Shown here: positions 1 through 7,601 of the stretch, piece after piece | Layout of the letters: the number at the start of each line of letters is the position of its first letter | Position numbering within the stretch: the stretch's first letter is position 1 | DNA from: Paenibacillus sp. A3 | GTDB taxonomy: Bacteria > Bacillota > Bacilli > Paenibacillales > NBRC-103111 | Assembly: GCF_001399685.1 (NCBI RefSeq) | Contig: NZ_JTHN01000194.1 | Span: 1 to 35,366 of the forward strand | Direction: 5' to 3' | DNA: 35,366 bases | The notes under the pieces: generated by a model | Told to the model about the DNA's origin: nothing | The model's input: the letters and a program-made list of their open reading frames with translations, nothing else | Database searches by the model: none | Program-made: the position numbers and the translations under genes

Positions 1-358
1 CACAGGCGACGTGACGCTGCAGCTCGCAGCCGTCGTGATCGGCATGCACACAGTGTCGTGACAGGGGGGGCCCGCGGGTAATGTGACCGTACGTGAGTGC
101 AGACGGCGTGACGAGCAGCCTCACAGGCGACGTGACGCTGCAGCTTGCAGTCGTCGTGATCGGCGCGCACACAGCGTCGTGACATGGTGGCGCGCGGGTG
201 ATGTTACCGTACGTGGATGCAGTCGGCGTGACAGGCAGCCTCACAGGCGACGTAACGCTGCTCTCAGCCGTCGTGATCGGCATGCACACAGCGTCGTGAC
301 AGGGTGACGCGCGGGTAATGTAACCGTACGTGAGTGCAGACGACATGACGGGCAGCCC
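1..358. repeat. Tandem repeat, about 120 bp, three copies
   Basis: Three head-to-tail copies begin at 1, 122 and 242 with the same start (CACAGGCGACGT). The units are 121, 120 and about 117 bp long with scattered substitutions and small indels. Each unit holds several short CGTGAC/CGTCGTGA words, so there may be an older sub-period. The array runs off the left edge, so its true copy number is unknown. No convincing coding frame spans it, and there are no conserved-repeat/variable-spacer units as in CRISPR. Confidence 0.85.
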
Positions 359-842
359 CCTGTCAACGAGATGGTGCCTAGATGCGAGTTCAGCCAGGAC
401 TGCACGAATGAGCGAAAACAACGCACGCCCTTTGCGCCCCGCCCACTATATTTTGGCAACTCACATATTTCTACCCCATGCTCCATGTTCCTCCGATACA
501 TTTTTCGTGCCTCGAACGGCTGGCTTGCGGGCCAAATGATAGAGCATGGGGCCGCGAGAATCCAATATGCGAACGACGGCACGCGGCGAAGAGCTCCATG
601 CAAAATAGAGGAACTCAAGTAACTTATTCCCTCCGAACTGAGGGTGTCTGCGAAATTAGAGGAAGTACACTTCCTCTATCAGCCTTCGTCCGCACCACAT
701 TCACATTTTTCAACACGTATAAAGCATCTCAGTTCCGCTACATGTCTGAGACCGACCATACGCAACCAATAACGCATCCCAAGTGCTCTATTTGTCCATC
801 CTCTACTAGTTTTGCCCACCCTCTATTTGAAACCCACTCCCG
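359..842. other. Intergenic stretch without a supported gene
   Basis: No reading frame here has a ribosome binding site plus protein-like composition; the open frames are short, overlapping and rich in rare residues. The one clear structure is a small hairpin at 658-677 (AGAGGAAG, loop TACA, CTTCCTCT). It lacks a T-run and is probably not a terminator in the plus direction. The hairpin lies downstream of the minus-strand gene that ends at 843. Confidence 0.5.
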
Positions 843-1508
843 CTACAAAAACATCGGCTTCCCATGCGGATTCAGCAGGTAAGCCCGAACGCGCAAGGTG
901 CCCGAAGCCGCCACCAGCACCTGTCGCTTCAGGAGGCTCTGCAGCAGCTCCCGCGCATACCGAACACTTACCCCTAAGTGTTGGCTCACTTCCGCAGGGG
1001 TTACCCGCCGCTGTTTATGAACGAGCAAGCGTACAATTTCTTTCTCCTTCAGGGTCAACGCGATCGGCACACTCTCGTCCCCGAACCATCTGCCCATTAG
1101 CTGCTGGATCATTTGCTGACAGCGCCTCGGCTTCTCTTTAATATCGTCGTAAGCGAAACGAAATACCTTCCAATCGTCGATCACCAGATGGTTCTGCCTG
1201 ACAAGCTGGTCGGCAAACTGCCAGCGGCTCGCATCCCGGCTATGCGGACCGTAGCCGTCGATTTCGAAGCATACCTTGAACGGCGGGCGCAAATAGGCAA
1301 AGTCCAAGTAGCGGGTTCCATCCTTGAAGTCATGAACTTCAAACTCCGGATGCAGATGCTCGAAACGTCCGACAGCCGGCCACCATACTTCCTGCAGGAA
1401 AAGCTTCTCCGCATGCCCAAGCCCCTCCTTCAACCGCCGCAGCCTCTCACCCGCTGCCGAGAGCACATGTGTATGCAAAAAAGCTTCGTAAGCGTCTTGA
1501 AATCTCAT
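843..1508 (-). CDS. Nuclease-like (DUF559/Vsr fold) protein with C-terminal winged helix
   Basis: A 221-aa protein. Residues about 60-115 resemble the DUF559/very-short-patch-repair-like PD-(D/E)XK fold: D69 in RYLDFAY, then E82 and D84 in the strand CFEIDG, followed by an H/R-rich helix and a VIDDWKVFRF strand. Residues about 150-215 look like a winged helix-turn-helix (LTLKEKEIVRLLVHKQ, then VTPAEVSQHLGVSVRYARELLQ). The start at 1508 follows GGAGGTGA upstream on the minus strand. Proteins of this shape are often labelled only as DNA-binding proteins. Whether it cleaves DNA is not shown; a clear catalytic lysine was not identified. It stands alone, just past the terminator of the GH2-GH88 operon. 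Confidence 0.7.
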   Translation of the reverse strand: MRFQDAYEAFLHTHVLSAAGERLRRLKEGLGHAEKLFLQEVWWPAVGRFEHLHPEFEVHDFKDGTRYLDFAYLRPPFKVCFEIDGYGPHSRDASRWQFADQLVRQNHLVIDDWKVFRFAYDDIKEKPRRCQQMIQQLMGRWFGDESVPIALTLKEKEIVRLLVHKQRRVTPAEVSQHLGVSVRYARELLQSLLKRQVLVAASGTLRVRAYLLNPHGKPMFL

Positions 1509-1532
1509 CCCTCAGGCTCACCTCCGGAAAAT

Positions 1533-1570
1533 AAAAAAACCGCCCGATCTCCAGTACGGAGATGGACGGT
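1533..1570 (-). terminator. Intrinsic terminator of the GH2-GH88 operon
   Basis: On the minus strand the two arms (1558-1570 and 1539-1552; ACCGTCC, ATCTCC, loop, GGAGAT, GGGCGGT) form a GC-rich stem with one interruption, followed by an uninterrupted run of T (1533-1539). It lies about 90 bp downstream of the GH88 stop codon. Confidence 0.85.
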
Positions 1571-1657
1571 GTGTGCTTCACAACCAAATCATATTCCTTA
1601 TCATAACGAATCAAGCAGCAACAAGCAAGGCACGGAGATTGCCCCCTCCCTCGTCGC

Positions 1658-2809
1658 TTAAAAAATCCGGTTCTGCCAGCCGAGCAGCTTCGCGATAGCT
1701 TCCACGTAGTAATAATCTCCGTAGATCAACGAGACGTCGATATTTTGCCCGACCGGCTTGTTGCCCGTGCCTGCGAGCAGAATGCCCTCGTGCTCCGGAC
1801 GGTCCCACGTCGCGTAATATTGCGTCAGCGAGAGCAGGATGCGCTCCGCCGCGCGGCGGTACACCGCGCCTTCAACCCCCGGGAGCGCCGCGCCCAGCTC
1901 GATCAGGCCGGAAACGGCGCACGTCGCCGCCGACGTATCGCGCGGTTCGCCGTCGAGCGGGTCGGCGGCGCGGAAATCCCAATGCGGCACATGGTCGGCT
2001 GGCAGGCATGCCAGGAAGTAATGGGCCACCTGCTGCGCCGCATGCAAATACCGTTTGTCGCCGGTGTAGCGGTACGTGTTCGCCATGCCGTGCAGCGCCC
2101 ACGAAGCGCCGCGGCTCCAGGACGAGTCCGACCCGTGGCCTTGGCCGCCGAGCGATTCGATCAGTTCACCCGTCTGCGGATCGAAACTGAGAATATGGTT
2201 CACCGAGCCGTCCGGTCGGATGAACTTATCCACGACCGTATCGGCATGCGCTCTGGCGATATGCTCAAAGCGAGGGTCACCGATCTCTTGTGCCGCCCAG
2301 AACAAAATCGACAGATTCATCGACGAGTCGACGATCGACCAGCCGATTTTATCTTGATTCCACGCACGCAAGAAATTGCCTGCAATGTTAAACCGTCCCG
2401 CCAGGAAGTTCGCCGCCTGCAAGCCGCGGCGCTTGGCGTCCTTATCTCCGGTCAGCTTGTACTTAATGACGGAGGTCGGTAGAAACTGGAACCCCACGTC
2501 GTGGTGGAAATTGTTGTCTTGAATCGTTTTTTGCTCGAATTTTTCGTCCCAAGGCCATGCGGCCTCCCGGTAATGCTCTTTTCCGGTCATGTCGTACAGG
2601 ATCCACAGAATGCCCGGCCAGAAGCCGGCCGTCCACCAATCCAGCCGCATATCGTCGTACAGACCGTCGGCTTTGGCCACGTGCGGCGATTTCTCCCCAA
2701 GCTGCCCGATCATGCGGTCCACCTTCACCTGCAAAGCGTCCCAAATCGCCGGGAGCGCCGTCTTCAGGTCGGACGCTTGCGCCCATTTGCTCGTATCGAT
2801 CGCTGTCAT
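1658..2809 (-). CDS. Unsaturated glucuronyl hydrolase, GH88
   Basis: A 383-aa cytoplasmic enzyme with no signal peptide, the usual size for GH88. The family hydrates the double bond of unsaturated uronic acids left at the non-reducing end of oligosaccharides by polysaccharide lyases, releasing the terminal sugar. Family motifs are visible: WWTAGFWPGILW (about 58-69), HHDVGF with D104, VDSSMNL with D161, and WSRGASWALHG. D104 and D161 match the two catalytic aspartates of Bacillus UGL (D88, D149). The ATG at 2809 is preceded by GAGGAGGAA, and the longer open frame upstream is ruled out by the overlap with the GH2 gene. It lies 23 bp downstream of the GH2 gene, in one operon. Likely substrates are fragments of uronic-acid glycans; the exact polymer cannot be read from sequence. 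Confidence 0.93.
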   Translation of the reverse strand: MTAIDTSKWAQASDLKTALPAIWDALQVKVDRMIGQLGEKSPHVAKADGLYDDMRLDWWTAGFWPGILWILYDMTGKEHYREAAWPWDEKFEQKTIQDNNFHHDVGFQFLPTSVIKYKLTGDKDAKRRGLQAANFLAGRFNIAGNFLRAWNQDKIGWSIVDSSMNLSILFWAAQEIGDPRFEHIARAHADTVVDKFIRPDGSVNHILSFDPQTGELIESLGGQGHGSDSSWSRGASWALHGMANTYRYTGDKRYLHAAQQVAHYFLACLPADHVPHWDFRAADPLDGEPRDTSAATCAVSGLIELGAALPGVEGAVYRRAAERILLSLTQYYATWDRPEHEGILLAGTGNKPVGQNIDVSLIYGDYYYVEAIAKLLGWQNRIF

Positions 2810-2832
2810 GCGTGAAACTTCCTCCTCTGGAA

Positions 2833-5334
2833 TTAGATTGTAATAAACGCCGTAGCCATTCCTTCGCACGCCGCGCTGACCACCGACACCCGCGGATGCC
2901 CTGCGCCTGACTTGCCGCTGCCGCCGGTAAGCGACGCTGCCGGACCTCCGGCCGTAACGAAGTCCGTGACGGAGATGCCCGCCGGCAAGCCGCCCTGCGG
3001 ATCGACGTAAATTCCGGCCCGCCCCGTGGCGAGCTGGACCAGCCGCGAACCGCGGATCGTGCCGAGGCCGTCCAGCAGCCGGCCGTCTCCCGCGAGACCG
3101 AAGCGGACGAAGCTCGCCGCATCGGGGCAAAACACGCCATGGGCATCGTAGGCCCGTGCTTCCACATAAACCCGTCCGTCCGCCTGCGTCTCGGCCGTCA
3201 GCCGCAGCTCCGCCGGGACGCCCCAGACCGCCGTCTGGTATTCGAAGGTCAACTCGTCTTCCACGGTGACGCCGTCTTTGACCGCGACGACCTTCACATG
3301 GTTCGTGCCCGCTTCCAGCGCCGTCTCCCAACGCAAGCCTGCCGCGGGGAAATTTTGCGAATCGCGCTTCTTCGCGCCGAGGCTCCGGCCGTTCAGGAAC
3401 AGCTCCGCCTCCGAGCCGTTGGAGTACACCTTGATCGTCTTCCGCTCGCCCGGAGCGCCCCAGCGTACCGGCATGGAATGCCCGTAGATGCGGGCCATCG
3501 GCTTCGTCGCCCAATACGATTGGAAGACGTAGTAAGCTTCTTTTTTCATAAAATCGCGCTCGACGATCCCCTTCATGTTCAAATAAGGAATCGGCGAATC
3601 CGGACGCACCGGCGTCGCAAAATCTTTAAACGACCACTGCGCCGCGCCGGTCAGCCAATCCATATGCTCCTGCGACTTCAAGTACCAGTCGATCATTTCG
3701 CAAAAATACGTCTCCGACCAATCTCCGTCCCGGGAGACGCGCGGCTCGCCGCCGGTCAGCAGGTAATCGCCGTCGCGCTCGTCCGTCGTGCCGTCGCCGC
3801 GGGGAATAAATTCGAAGCCCGTATACGTCTTCTCCACATGTCGGGTCGGCAAATTGTCCGCGCCCCACTCCATATGGAAGAACGAGCGCACATTGTCGAA
3901 CGCCGAGCGGCAGCTCGCTTCGTAATCGGTGTAAATGCCGCGGTACCAGCCCGCCCAGATGGAAGGCGAATACACGTCGACGATGTCTTTGCAAAACTCG
4001 CAGCGGCGGATCGAGGTCAGCCGGCCCGGATCGAGCTTATGCGACAGATCGTGGAGCTCCTTCATGAACCGGCGGATGTCTTCCTGATCGAAATAGTCGA
4101 AATCGCACTCCCAATCGTTCTCGTTGCCGAGGCCCCACAGAATGACCGACGGATGATTGTAATGCTGTTCAATCATCGCCGTCAGCATGTCCCGGCACTG
4201 CTGCCGGTAGCTGTCACCGCCAAGACCGCCGCGGCACCATGGGATTTCCTCCCAGACGAGAATGCCGAGCTCATCGCACAGCTCCAGCACGATACGCGAC
4301 TGCTGGTAATGGCCGAGGCGGATGAAGTTTGCGCCCATCTCTTTGATAAGCTGCATCTCGTATCGAATCATCTCCTCCGTCATCGCCGGCCCGACGCCCG
4401 CATGATCCTCATGCCGATGCGTGCCGCGAAGCAGAAGCCGCTCGCCGTTCAGCTTGAACGGGCCGTGATCGACGAACTCGAAATACCGGACGCCGAACCG
4501 TTCCGCAAGCTCCGTCTCGCCGTGCACACTTTCCGCCCGAACCGTGCAGCCGTACAAGTACGGGTCGTCCGTGCTCCACAGGTGCGGATCGGCCAGCTCG
4601 TAGACCGCCAGCTCCTTTTCGCCCTCCCAAGGCAGGCAGCTTACGCTCGATTCCGCAAGCACGGCCCCTTCGCGGTCCGTCAGCCGGATCGTCAGCTTGA
4701 GGCTCTCCCGCTGCGCGTTCGGATTGTACAGTCTGGCTCTGACCTTCACGGTGCAGACAGGCTTTCCGCCCCCCGCAGCCAAGCGGCTCGTATCCGCTTC
4801 CACATGAACCCGGGCAAGCGATACGGCAGGCACATACACAAGATTCAAATACCGGTAAATGCCCCCATACAGATTAAAATCGCTCGCGTCCGACGGAATC
4901 GTCTCCAGCTCCCGGCTGTTGTCGCACGCGACCGCCACCGGGACGAGCCCTTGGTACCGCTCGATGCCCGCCACTTCAGCCGCTGCCTCGGTGATGTCGA
5001 CCGTGAACTCGTCATAGCCCCCGAGATGCGAGCCGACCTTGCCCGTATACACATAGACATCCGTACGCTGCCCGGCGCCTTCGAAATGCAGCAGCGTCCG
5101 CCCGTTCGGATACGGATTGTTCACCGCCAGCTTCGTCCGGTACCAGCCTTGCCCCTGATAATATTTGCCGTCGGGGTCCATGACGTCGAGCGCGTTGTAC
5201 GTATGCGGCAGCTCCACTTTATGCCACGGCACATTATAGTGATTCTGGAGCTTGTCGGCCCGCCATACTTCCCACGGACCGCCGAGGCTGCCCCGGTAAT
5301 GCTCCCATGCTTCGATTAATCGCTGTTTGATCAT
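2833..5334 (-). CDS. Glycoside hydrolase family 2 (beta-galactosidase/beta-glucuronidase type)
   Basis: An 833-aa protein in GH2 order: N-terminal jelly-roll sugar-binding domain (about 1-180), immunoglobulin-like domain (about 185-285), TIM barrel (about 290-590), then a DUF4982-like beta domain and a C-terminal beta domain. The acid/base is E405 in LGNEND, and the nucleophile is E489 in HMEWGAD. No signal peptide is seen, so it probably acts on imported oligosaccharides. The start is the ATG at 5334 with AAGGGATGG upstream; a longer frame from 5454 would run into the divergent araC start and has no RBS. Co-transcription with GH88 suggests sequential trimming of a uronate-containing glycan. 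Whether it cleaves galactosides, glucuronides or another beta-linkage is unresolved. Confidence 0.92.
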   Translation of the reverse strand: MIKQRLIEAWEHYRGSLGGPWEVWRADKLQNHYNVPWHKVELPHTYNALDVMDPDGKYYQGQGWYRTKLAVNNPYPNGRTLLHFEGAGQRTDVYVYTGKVGSHLGGYDEFTVDITEAAAEVAGIERYQGLVPVAVACDNSRELETIPSDASDFNLYGGIYRYLNLVYVPAVSLARVHVEADTSRLAAGGGKPVCTVKVRARLYNPNAQRESLKLTIRLTDREGAVLAESSVSCLPWEGEKELAVYELADPHLWSTDDPYLYGCTVRAESVHGETELAERFGVRYFEFVDHGPFKLNGERLLLRGTHRHEDHAGVGPAMTEEMIRYEMQLIKEMGANFIRLGHYQQSRIVLELCDELGILVWEEIPWCRGGLGGDSYRQQCRDMLTAMIEQHYNHPSVILWGLGNENDWECDFDYFDQEDIRRFMKELHDLSHKLDPGRLTSIRRCEFCKDIVDVYSPSIWAGWYRGIYTDYEASCRSAFDNVRSFFHMEWGADNLPTRHVEKTYTGFEFIPRGDGTTDERDGDYLLTGGEPRVSRDGDWSETYFCEMIDWYLKSQEHMDWLTGAAQWSFKDFATPVRPDSPIPYLNMKGIVERDFMKKEAYYVFQSYWATKPMARIYGHSMPVRWGAPGERKTIKVYSNGSEAELFLNGRSLGAKKRDSQNFPAAGLRWETALEAGTNHVKVVAVKDGVTVEDELTFEYQTAVWGVPAELRLTAETQADGRVYVEARAYDAHGVFCPDAASFVRFGLAGDGRLLDGLGTIRGSRLVQLATGRAGIYVDPQGGLPAGISVTDFVTAGGPAASLTGGSGKSGAGHPRVSVVSAACEGMATAFITI

Positions 5335-5452
5335 TATGAGGCCATCCCTTTCGAGCCAATAAATTATGCTTTCAGCATAACAAAAAAAACGCCCGCATAG
5401 TTTGGCGCTCTTATGATAAAATGTTGCTATATTACGGTGGAGGTCCCCGTGC
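5335..5452. promoter_or_regulatory. Divergent promoter region between GH2-GH88 and araC
   Basis: This 118-bp A/T-rich gap separates two divergent genes. It contains the inverted repeat TTATGC-TTTCA-GCATAA at 5364-5380 and a run of eight A residues. The inverted repeat is a candidate operator for the adjacent AraC protein. TATATT and TAAAAT words upstream of 5453 could serve as a -10, but no well-spaced -35 was found. The position suggests shared control; the exact promoters are not resolved. Confidence 0.4.
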
Positions 5453-6349
5453 ATGAAGCAGATGAACTACTTGAACCTGAATCGTCATCCCGTGCAGCTA
5501 TCGTTTTACAAAGACCGGACGAACGAGTTCGTCGAAATCTACCACGCGCATCAGGGAATGGAGCTTTTATATGTCCATGAAGGGCAAGGAACTGCCGTTG
5601 TAGAACAACAAATTTTCCAGATGTCGCCCGGCACCGTCTTTTGCTTCAAGCCGTTTCAGCTGCATCGCATCCGGATCGGCGAGCTGCCCAAGCAGCCGTA
5701 TGTGCGCTCCTTGTTCGTCTTCGAACCCGCCGTGCTCGACGAGACGCTCGCTCCGTTTCCCGGACTTCGGGCTTTTTTCCAAGCGCTATGGAAAGACCCG
5801 CTGGCCCCCCAGGTGTACCGGACGCCGGACCCCGCCGCCATGGACGCGCTGCTCCGCTCCCATCTTCCCCGCCTTGCGCCCAAGGAGGACGCCGAGCTGC
5901 TGCTGGAAGAGCAGCTGCTGTTCCTGACCGCGTTCGTGCATCACTTGAAATCGGCGGCGGAACCGGCCGGCTCGCCATTAACGGAACATCCCGCACTGCC
6001 TAAAGCATCGGCCACTGCCGAGAAAATTATGGCTTGGATCGAAAAACATTACATGGAGCCCTTCGAGCTGGAACGGCTCGCGCAGGAAATTCATTTGTCC
6101 CCGAATCACGTATCCGCCGTCTTCCGGCAATCGGTAGGCAGCAGCATCACCGAATATTTGACGGCGCGCCGCATCCGGCAAGCGTGCTGGCTGCTCCGGA
6201 CCACCGATAAACCGGTGCAGGACATCGGCCGGGCGGTCGGACTTGGCAACTTCTCGTATTTTTGCCAGCTGTTTAAGAAGCAGGTCGGCCTCACGCCGAA
6301 CCGGTTCAAACGGGAACCGTACGAAGCGGACAGCAAACGGAAACCTTGA
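5453..6349 (+). CDS. AraC-family regulator with cupin sensor domain
   Basis: A 298-aa protein. The N-terminal half (about 1-150) is a cupin-like ligand domain containing HAHQGMELLYVHEGQG and SPGTVFCFKPFQLHRIRI. The C-terminal ~100 residues hold two AraC helix-turn-helices (FELERLAQEIHLSPNHVSAVF and VQDIGRAVGLGNFSYFCQLFKK). Start ATG 5453 follows GGTGGAGGT. It is divergent from the GH2-GH88 operon and is most likely its sugar-responsive activator, which is an inference from position. The gene ends in its own terminator. Confidence 0.92.
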   Translation: MKQMNYLNLNRHPVQLSFYKDRTNEFVEIYHAHQGMELLYVHEGQGTAVVEQQIFQMSPGTVFCFKPFQLHRIRIGELPKQPYVRSLFVFEPAVLDETLAPFPGLRAFFQALWKDPLAPQVYRTPDPAAMDALLRSHLPRLAPKEDAELLLEEQLLFLTAFVHHLKSAAEPAGSPLTEHPALPKASATAEKIMAWIEKHYMEPFELERLAQEIHLSPNHVSAVFRQSVGSSITEYLTARRIRQACWLLRTTDKPVQDIGRAVGLGNFSYFCQLFKKQVGLTPNRFKREPYEADSKRKP

Positions 6350-6358
6350 TCTTCGGAT

Positions 6359-6393
6359 GGAACGCGCCGCGCCGTACGGATGGCGTTCCTTTT
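6359..6393 (+). terminator. Intrinsic terminator after araC
   Basis: Perfect 7-bp stem GGAACGC (6359-6365) / GCGTTCC (6383-6389) followed by TTTT, 10 bp past the stop codon. The loop contains the short self-complementary word CCGTACGG. Confidence 0.75.
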
Positions 6394-6400
6394 CCCGCCA

Positions 6401-6409
6401 TGCTATACT
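6401..6409 (+). promoter_or_regulatory. Extended -10 promoter for the erm leader transcript
   Basis: TGCTATACT matches an extended -10 (TGnTATAAT with one difference). It lies 55 bp before the leader-peptide start, so the whole leader and attenuator would be transcribed. The -35 position (about 6381-6386, TGGCGT) is poor, which is tolerated with an extended -10. Confidence 0.5.
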
Positions 6410-6463
6410 TAAAAAAGGCTTGCGAGCCTGTTGACTCCAACGAATTCCGAGGTATTTTCTTTC

Positions 6464-6505
6464 ATGTGCATCCAAATGTGCGTTCAATTCATGCGTTTAC
6501 GGTAA
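6464..6505 (+). CDS. Erm leader peptide MCIQMCVQFMRLR (13 aa)
   Basis: ATG 6464 to TAA 6503-6505 encodes a 13-residue peptide ending in M-R-L-R, preceded by GAGGT at 6449-6453. The ErmD/ErmK leader peptides of Bacillus contain the same MRLR segment, and macrolide-bound ribosomes stall there (the R-L-R, or +X+, arrest class). Here the motif is the last four codons, and the stop is immediately followed by the first arm of the attenuator hairpin. A ribosome stalled at codons 11-13 would cover the start of that arm. The rest of the peptide differs from the ErmD leader. That this peptide stalls is inferred from the motif and its placement. Confidence 0.75.
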   Translation: MCIQMCVQFMRLR

Positions 6506-6509
6506 TGTG

Positions 6510-6577
6510 AGGTACAGAACACGTATTCCCGGCTAAAAAACCTTTTGGCCCGGGTTTATTTGTGCTGTACCTTTTTC
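6510..6577 (+). promoter_or_regulatory. Attenuator hairpin (terminator-like) upstream of erm
   Basis: AGGTACAG at 6510-6517 pairs with CTGTACCT at 6565-6572, and the stem is followed directly by four more T residues (TTTT, 6573-6576). The stem continues as CAC/GTG after a two-A bulge. Inside, CCCGG (6528-6532) pairs with CCGGG (6550-6554). This is an intrinsic terminator between the leader peptide and the methylase. In ermK of Bacillus licheniformis, transcription attenuation of this type controls expression. In this model, a ribosome paused on the leader blocks the first arm and allows read-through. Confidence 0.72.
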
Positions 6578-6614
6578 ATTCCCCAAAAACGAATGAATGA
6601 GGTGCATATTTGTC

Positions 6615-7466
6615 ATGCCAAAAAACAAACATACGTCCCGTCAAACGGGGCGTCCTGCCCAAACCAACTTTTCAGGCCAACACCTGATCCGCGATAAATC
6701 GCTTGTCCGCCGTATGATCGAGCTTGCCCGCCTCTCGCCCCAGCCGCTTGTGCTGGATATCGGGGCGGGAGCCGGCGCGTTGACGATACCGCTCGCCCAA
6801 GAAGTCTGGCAGGTGCTCGCCATCGAAAACGACCCCCGTTTCGCCGAGAAGCTCCGCAGCAAGATCGGAGAAACGGAAGGCATCCGGCTTGCCGAAGCTG
6901 ACTTCTTGGAAATGCCGCTTCCCCGCAAGCCTTTCGGGGTCGTAGCCAACATTCCTTTTGCCATTACAACGGCGGTACTCGGCAGGCTGATGGATCATCC
7001 CGCCGTCCCGTTCCGGCATGGCGTGCTGATCGTCGAGCTCGGGGCGGCCCGCCGCTTTACGGCCGATCCGGTCACGCAGGCGCGCATCCTGGGATGGCGC
7101 ATGCAGTTCGATCTGAAGCTCGCCGAGCCGGTATCGCCCGACCGCTTCTCGCCACCGCCCCGGGTGCAATGTGCGATCTTGACCGTACGCCGCAAAAAGG
7201 AGCCGCTCGTCCGGCCGAGCGACCACGCCCGCTTCATGGGGCTCGTCACGCAAGCGCTCCGGGTACCCGGCGCCCCGCTGCACGCTGCGCTCGGGCCATG
7301 GTTTACCCCGGCCCAACTGAAGCATCTCGTCAAGCTGCTGCGGGTGGATCGGAGCGTGCCGGTCGGCAGCTTGAACGAGCGGCAGTGGGCCGACGTCTTC
7401 GAGACGATGATCCGCTATGTCGAGCCATACCGATGGCCCAAGGCAGGCGGCTTGTCCAAGCGGTAA
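6615..7466 (+). CDS. erm: 23S rRNA (adenine-N6)-dimethyltransferase, Erm family
   Basis: A 283-aa member of the Erm/KsgA family, which transfers methyl groups from SAM to A2058 of 23S rRNA and gives macrolide-lincosamide-streptogramin B resistance. Visible features: Erm-type N-terminus with NFSGQHL (residues ~19-25), SAM motif I VLDIGAGAGALT, acidic motif IENDPRF, EADFLE, and catalytic motif NIPF (N112), which takes the place of NLPY in KsgA. The long C-terminal helical domain agrees with the ErmD/34 group of Bacilli (about 280-290 aa). Start ATG 6615 is preferred, with GAGGTG 10 nt upstream; the in-frame ATG at 6597 has no RBS. G+C and codon use match the neighbours, so it looks resident. 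An inducible leader precedes it. Confidence 0.93.
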   Translation: MPKNKHTSRQTGRPAQTNFSGQHLIRDKSLVRRMIELARLSPQPLVLDIGAGAGALTIPLAQEVWQVLAIENDPRFAEKLRSKIGETEGIRLAEADFLEMPLPRKPFGVVANIPFAITTAVLGRLMDHPAVPFRHGVLIVELGAARRFTADPVTQARILGWRMQFDLKLAEPVSPDRFSPPPRVQCAILTVRRKKEPLVRPSDHARFMGLVTQALRVPGAPLHAALGPWFTPAQLKHLVKLLRVDRSVPVGSLNERQWADVFETMIRYVEPYRWPKAGGLSKR

Positions 7467-7552
7467 GCGTCAGCCCTTCCGGAATTGCCGAGTAAGTGAA
7501 CCCATTGAGGTATGACATTTACAATTTTGCCAATACTACGAACGTCGTCCGA

Positions 7553-7572
7553 ACCGGCTGGAAACAGCCGGT
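7553..7572 (+). other. GAAA-tetraloop hairpin upstream of the DUF2238 gene
   Basis: ACCGGCTG-GAAA-CAGCCGGT is a perfect 8-bp stem with a GAAA tetraloop, 29 bp before the start codon at 7602. There is no T-run after it. It could be a 5' UTR stability hairpin or a T-less terminator for erm. Confidence 0.4.
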
Positions 7573-7601
7573 CACCATGAACACCGAAGGGAGAAGCTAC
7601 G

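Noticed and set aside
1..358. CRISPR array
   Set aside because: The ~120-bp units are repeated as a whole; there are no short identical repeats with variable spacers, and no cas genes are nearby.
478..882. 134-aa plus-strand open frame
   Set aside because: No RBS, composition not protein-like, overlaps the end of the nuclease-like gene on the other strand.
3139..5319. 726-aa open frame opposite the GH2 gene
   Set aside because: It is a shadow of the GC-rich GH2 coding strand: arginine/alanine-rich, without domain motifs or RBS, while the minus strand has complete GH2 catalytic motifs.
6431..6458. Promoter TTGACT-N16-TATTTT upstream of erm
   Set aside because: Transcription would begin near 6465, after the leader start codon, so it could not drive the leader peptide. 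The extended -10 at 6401 fits better.
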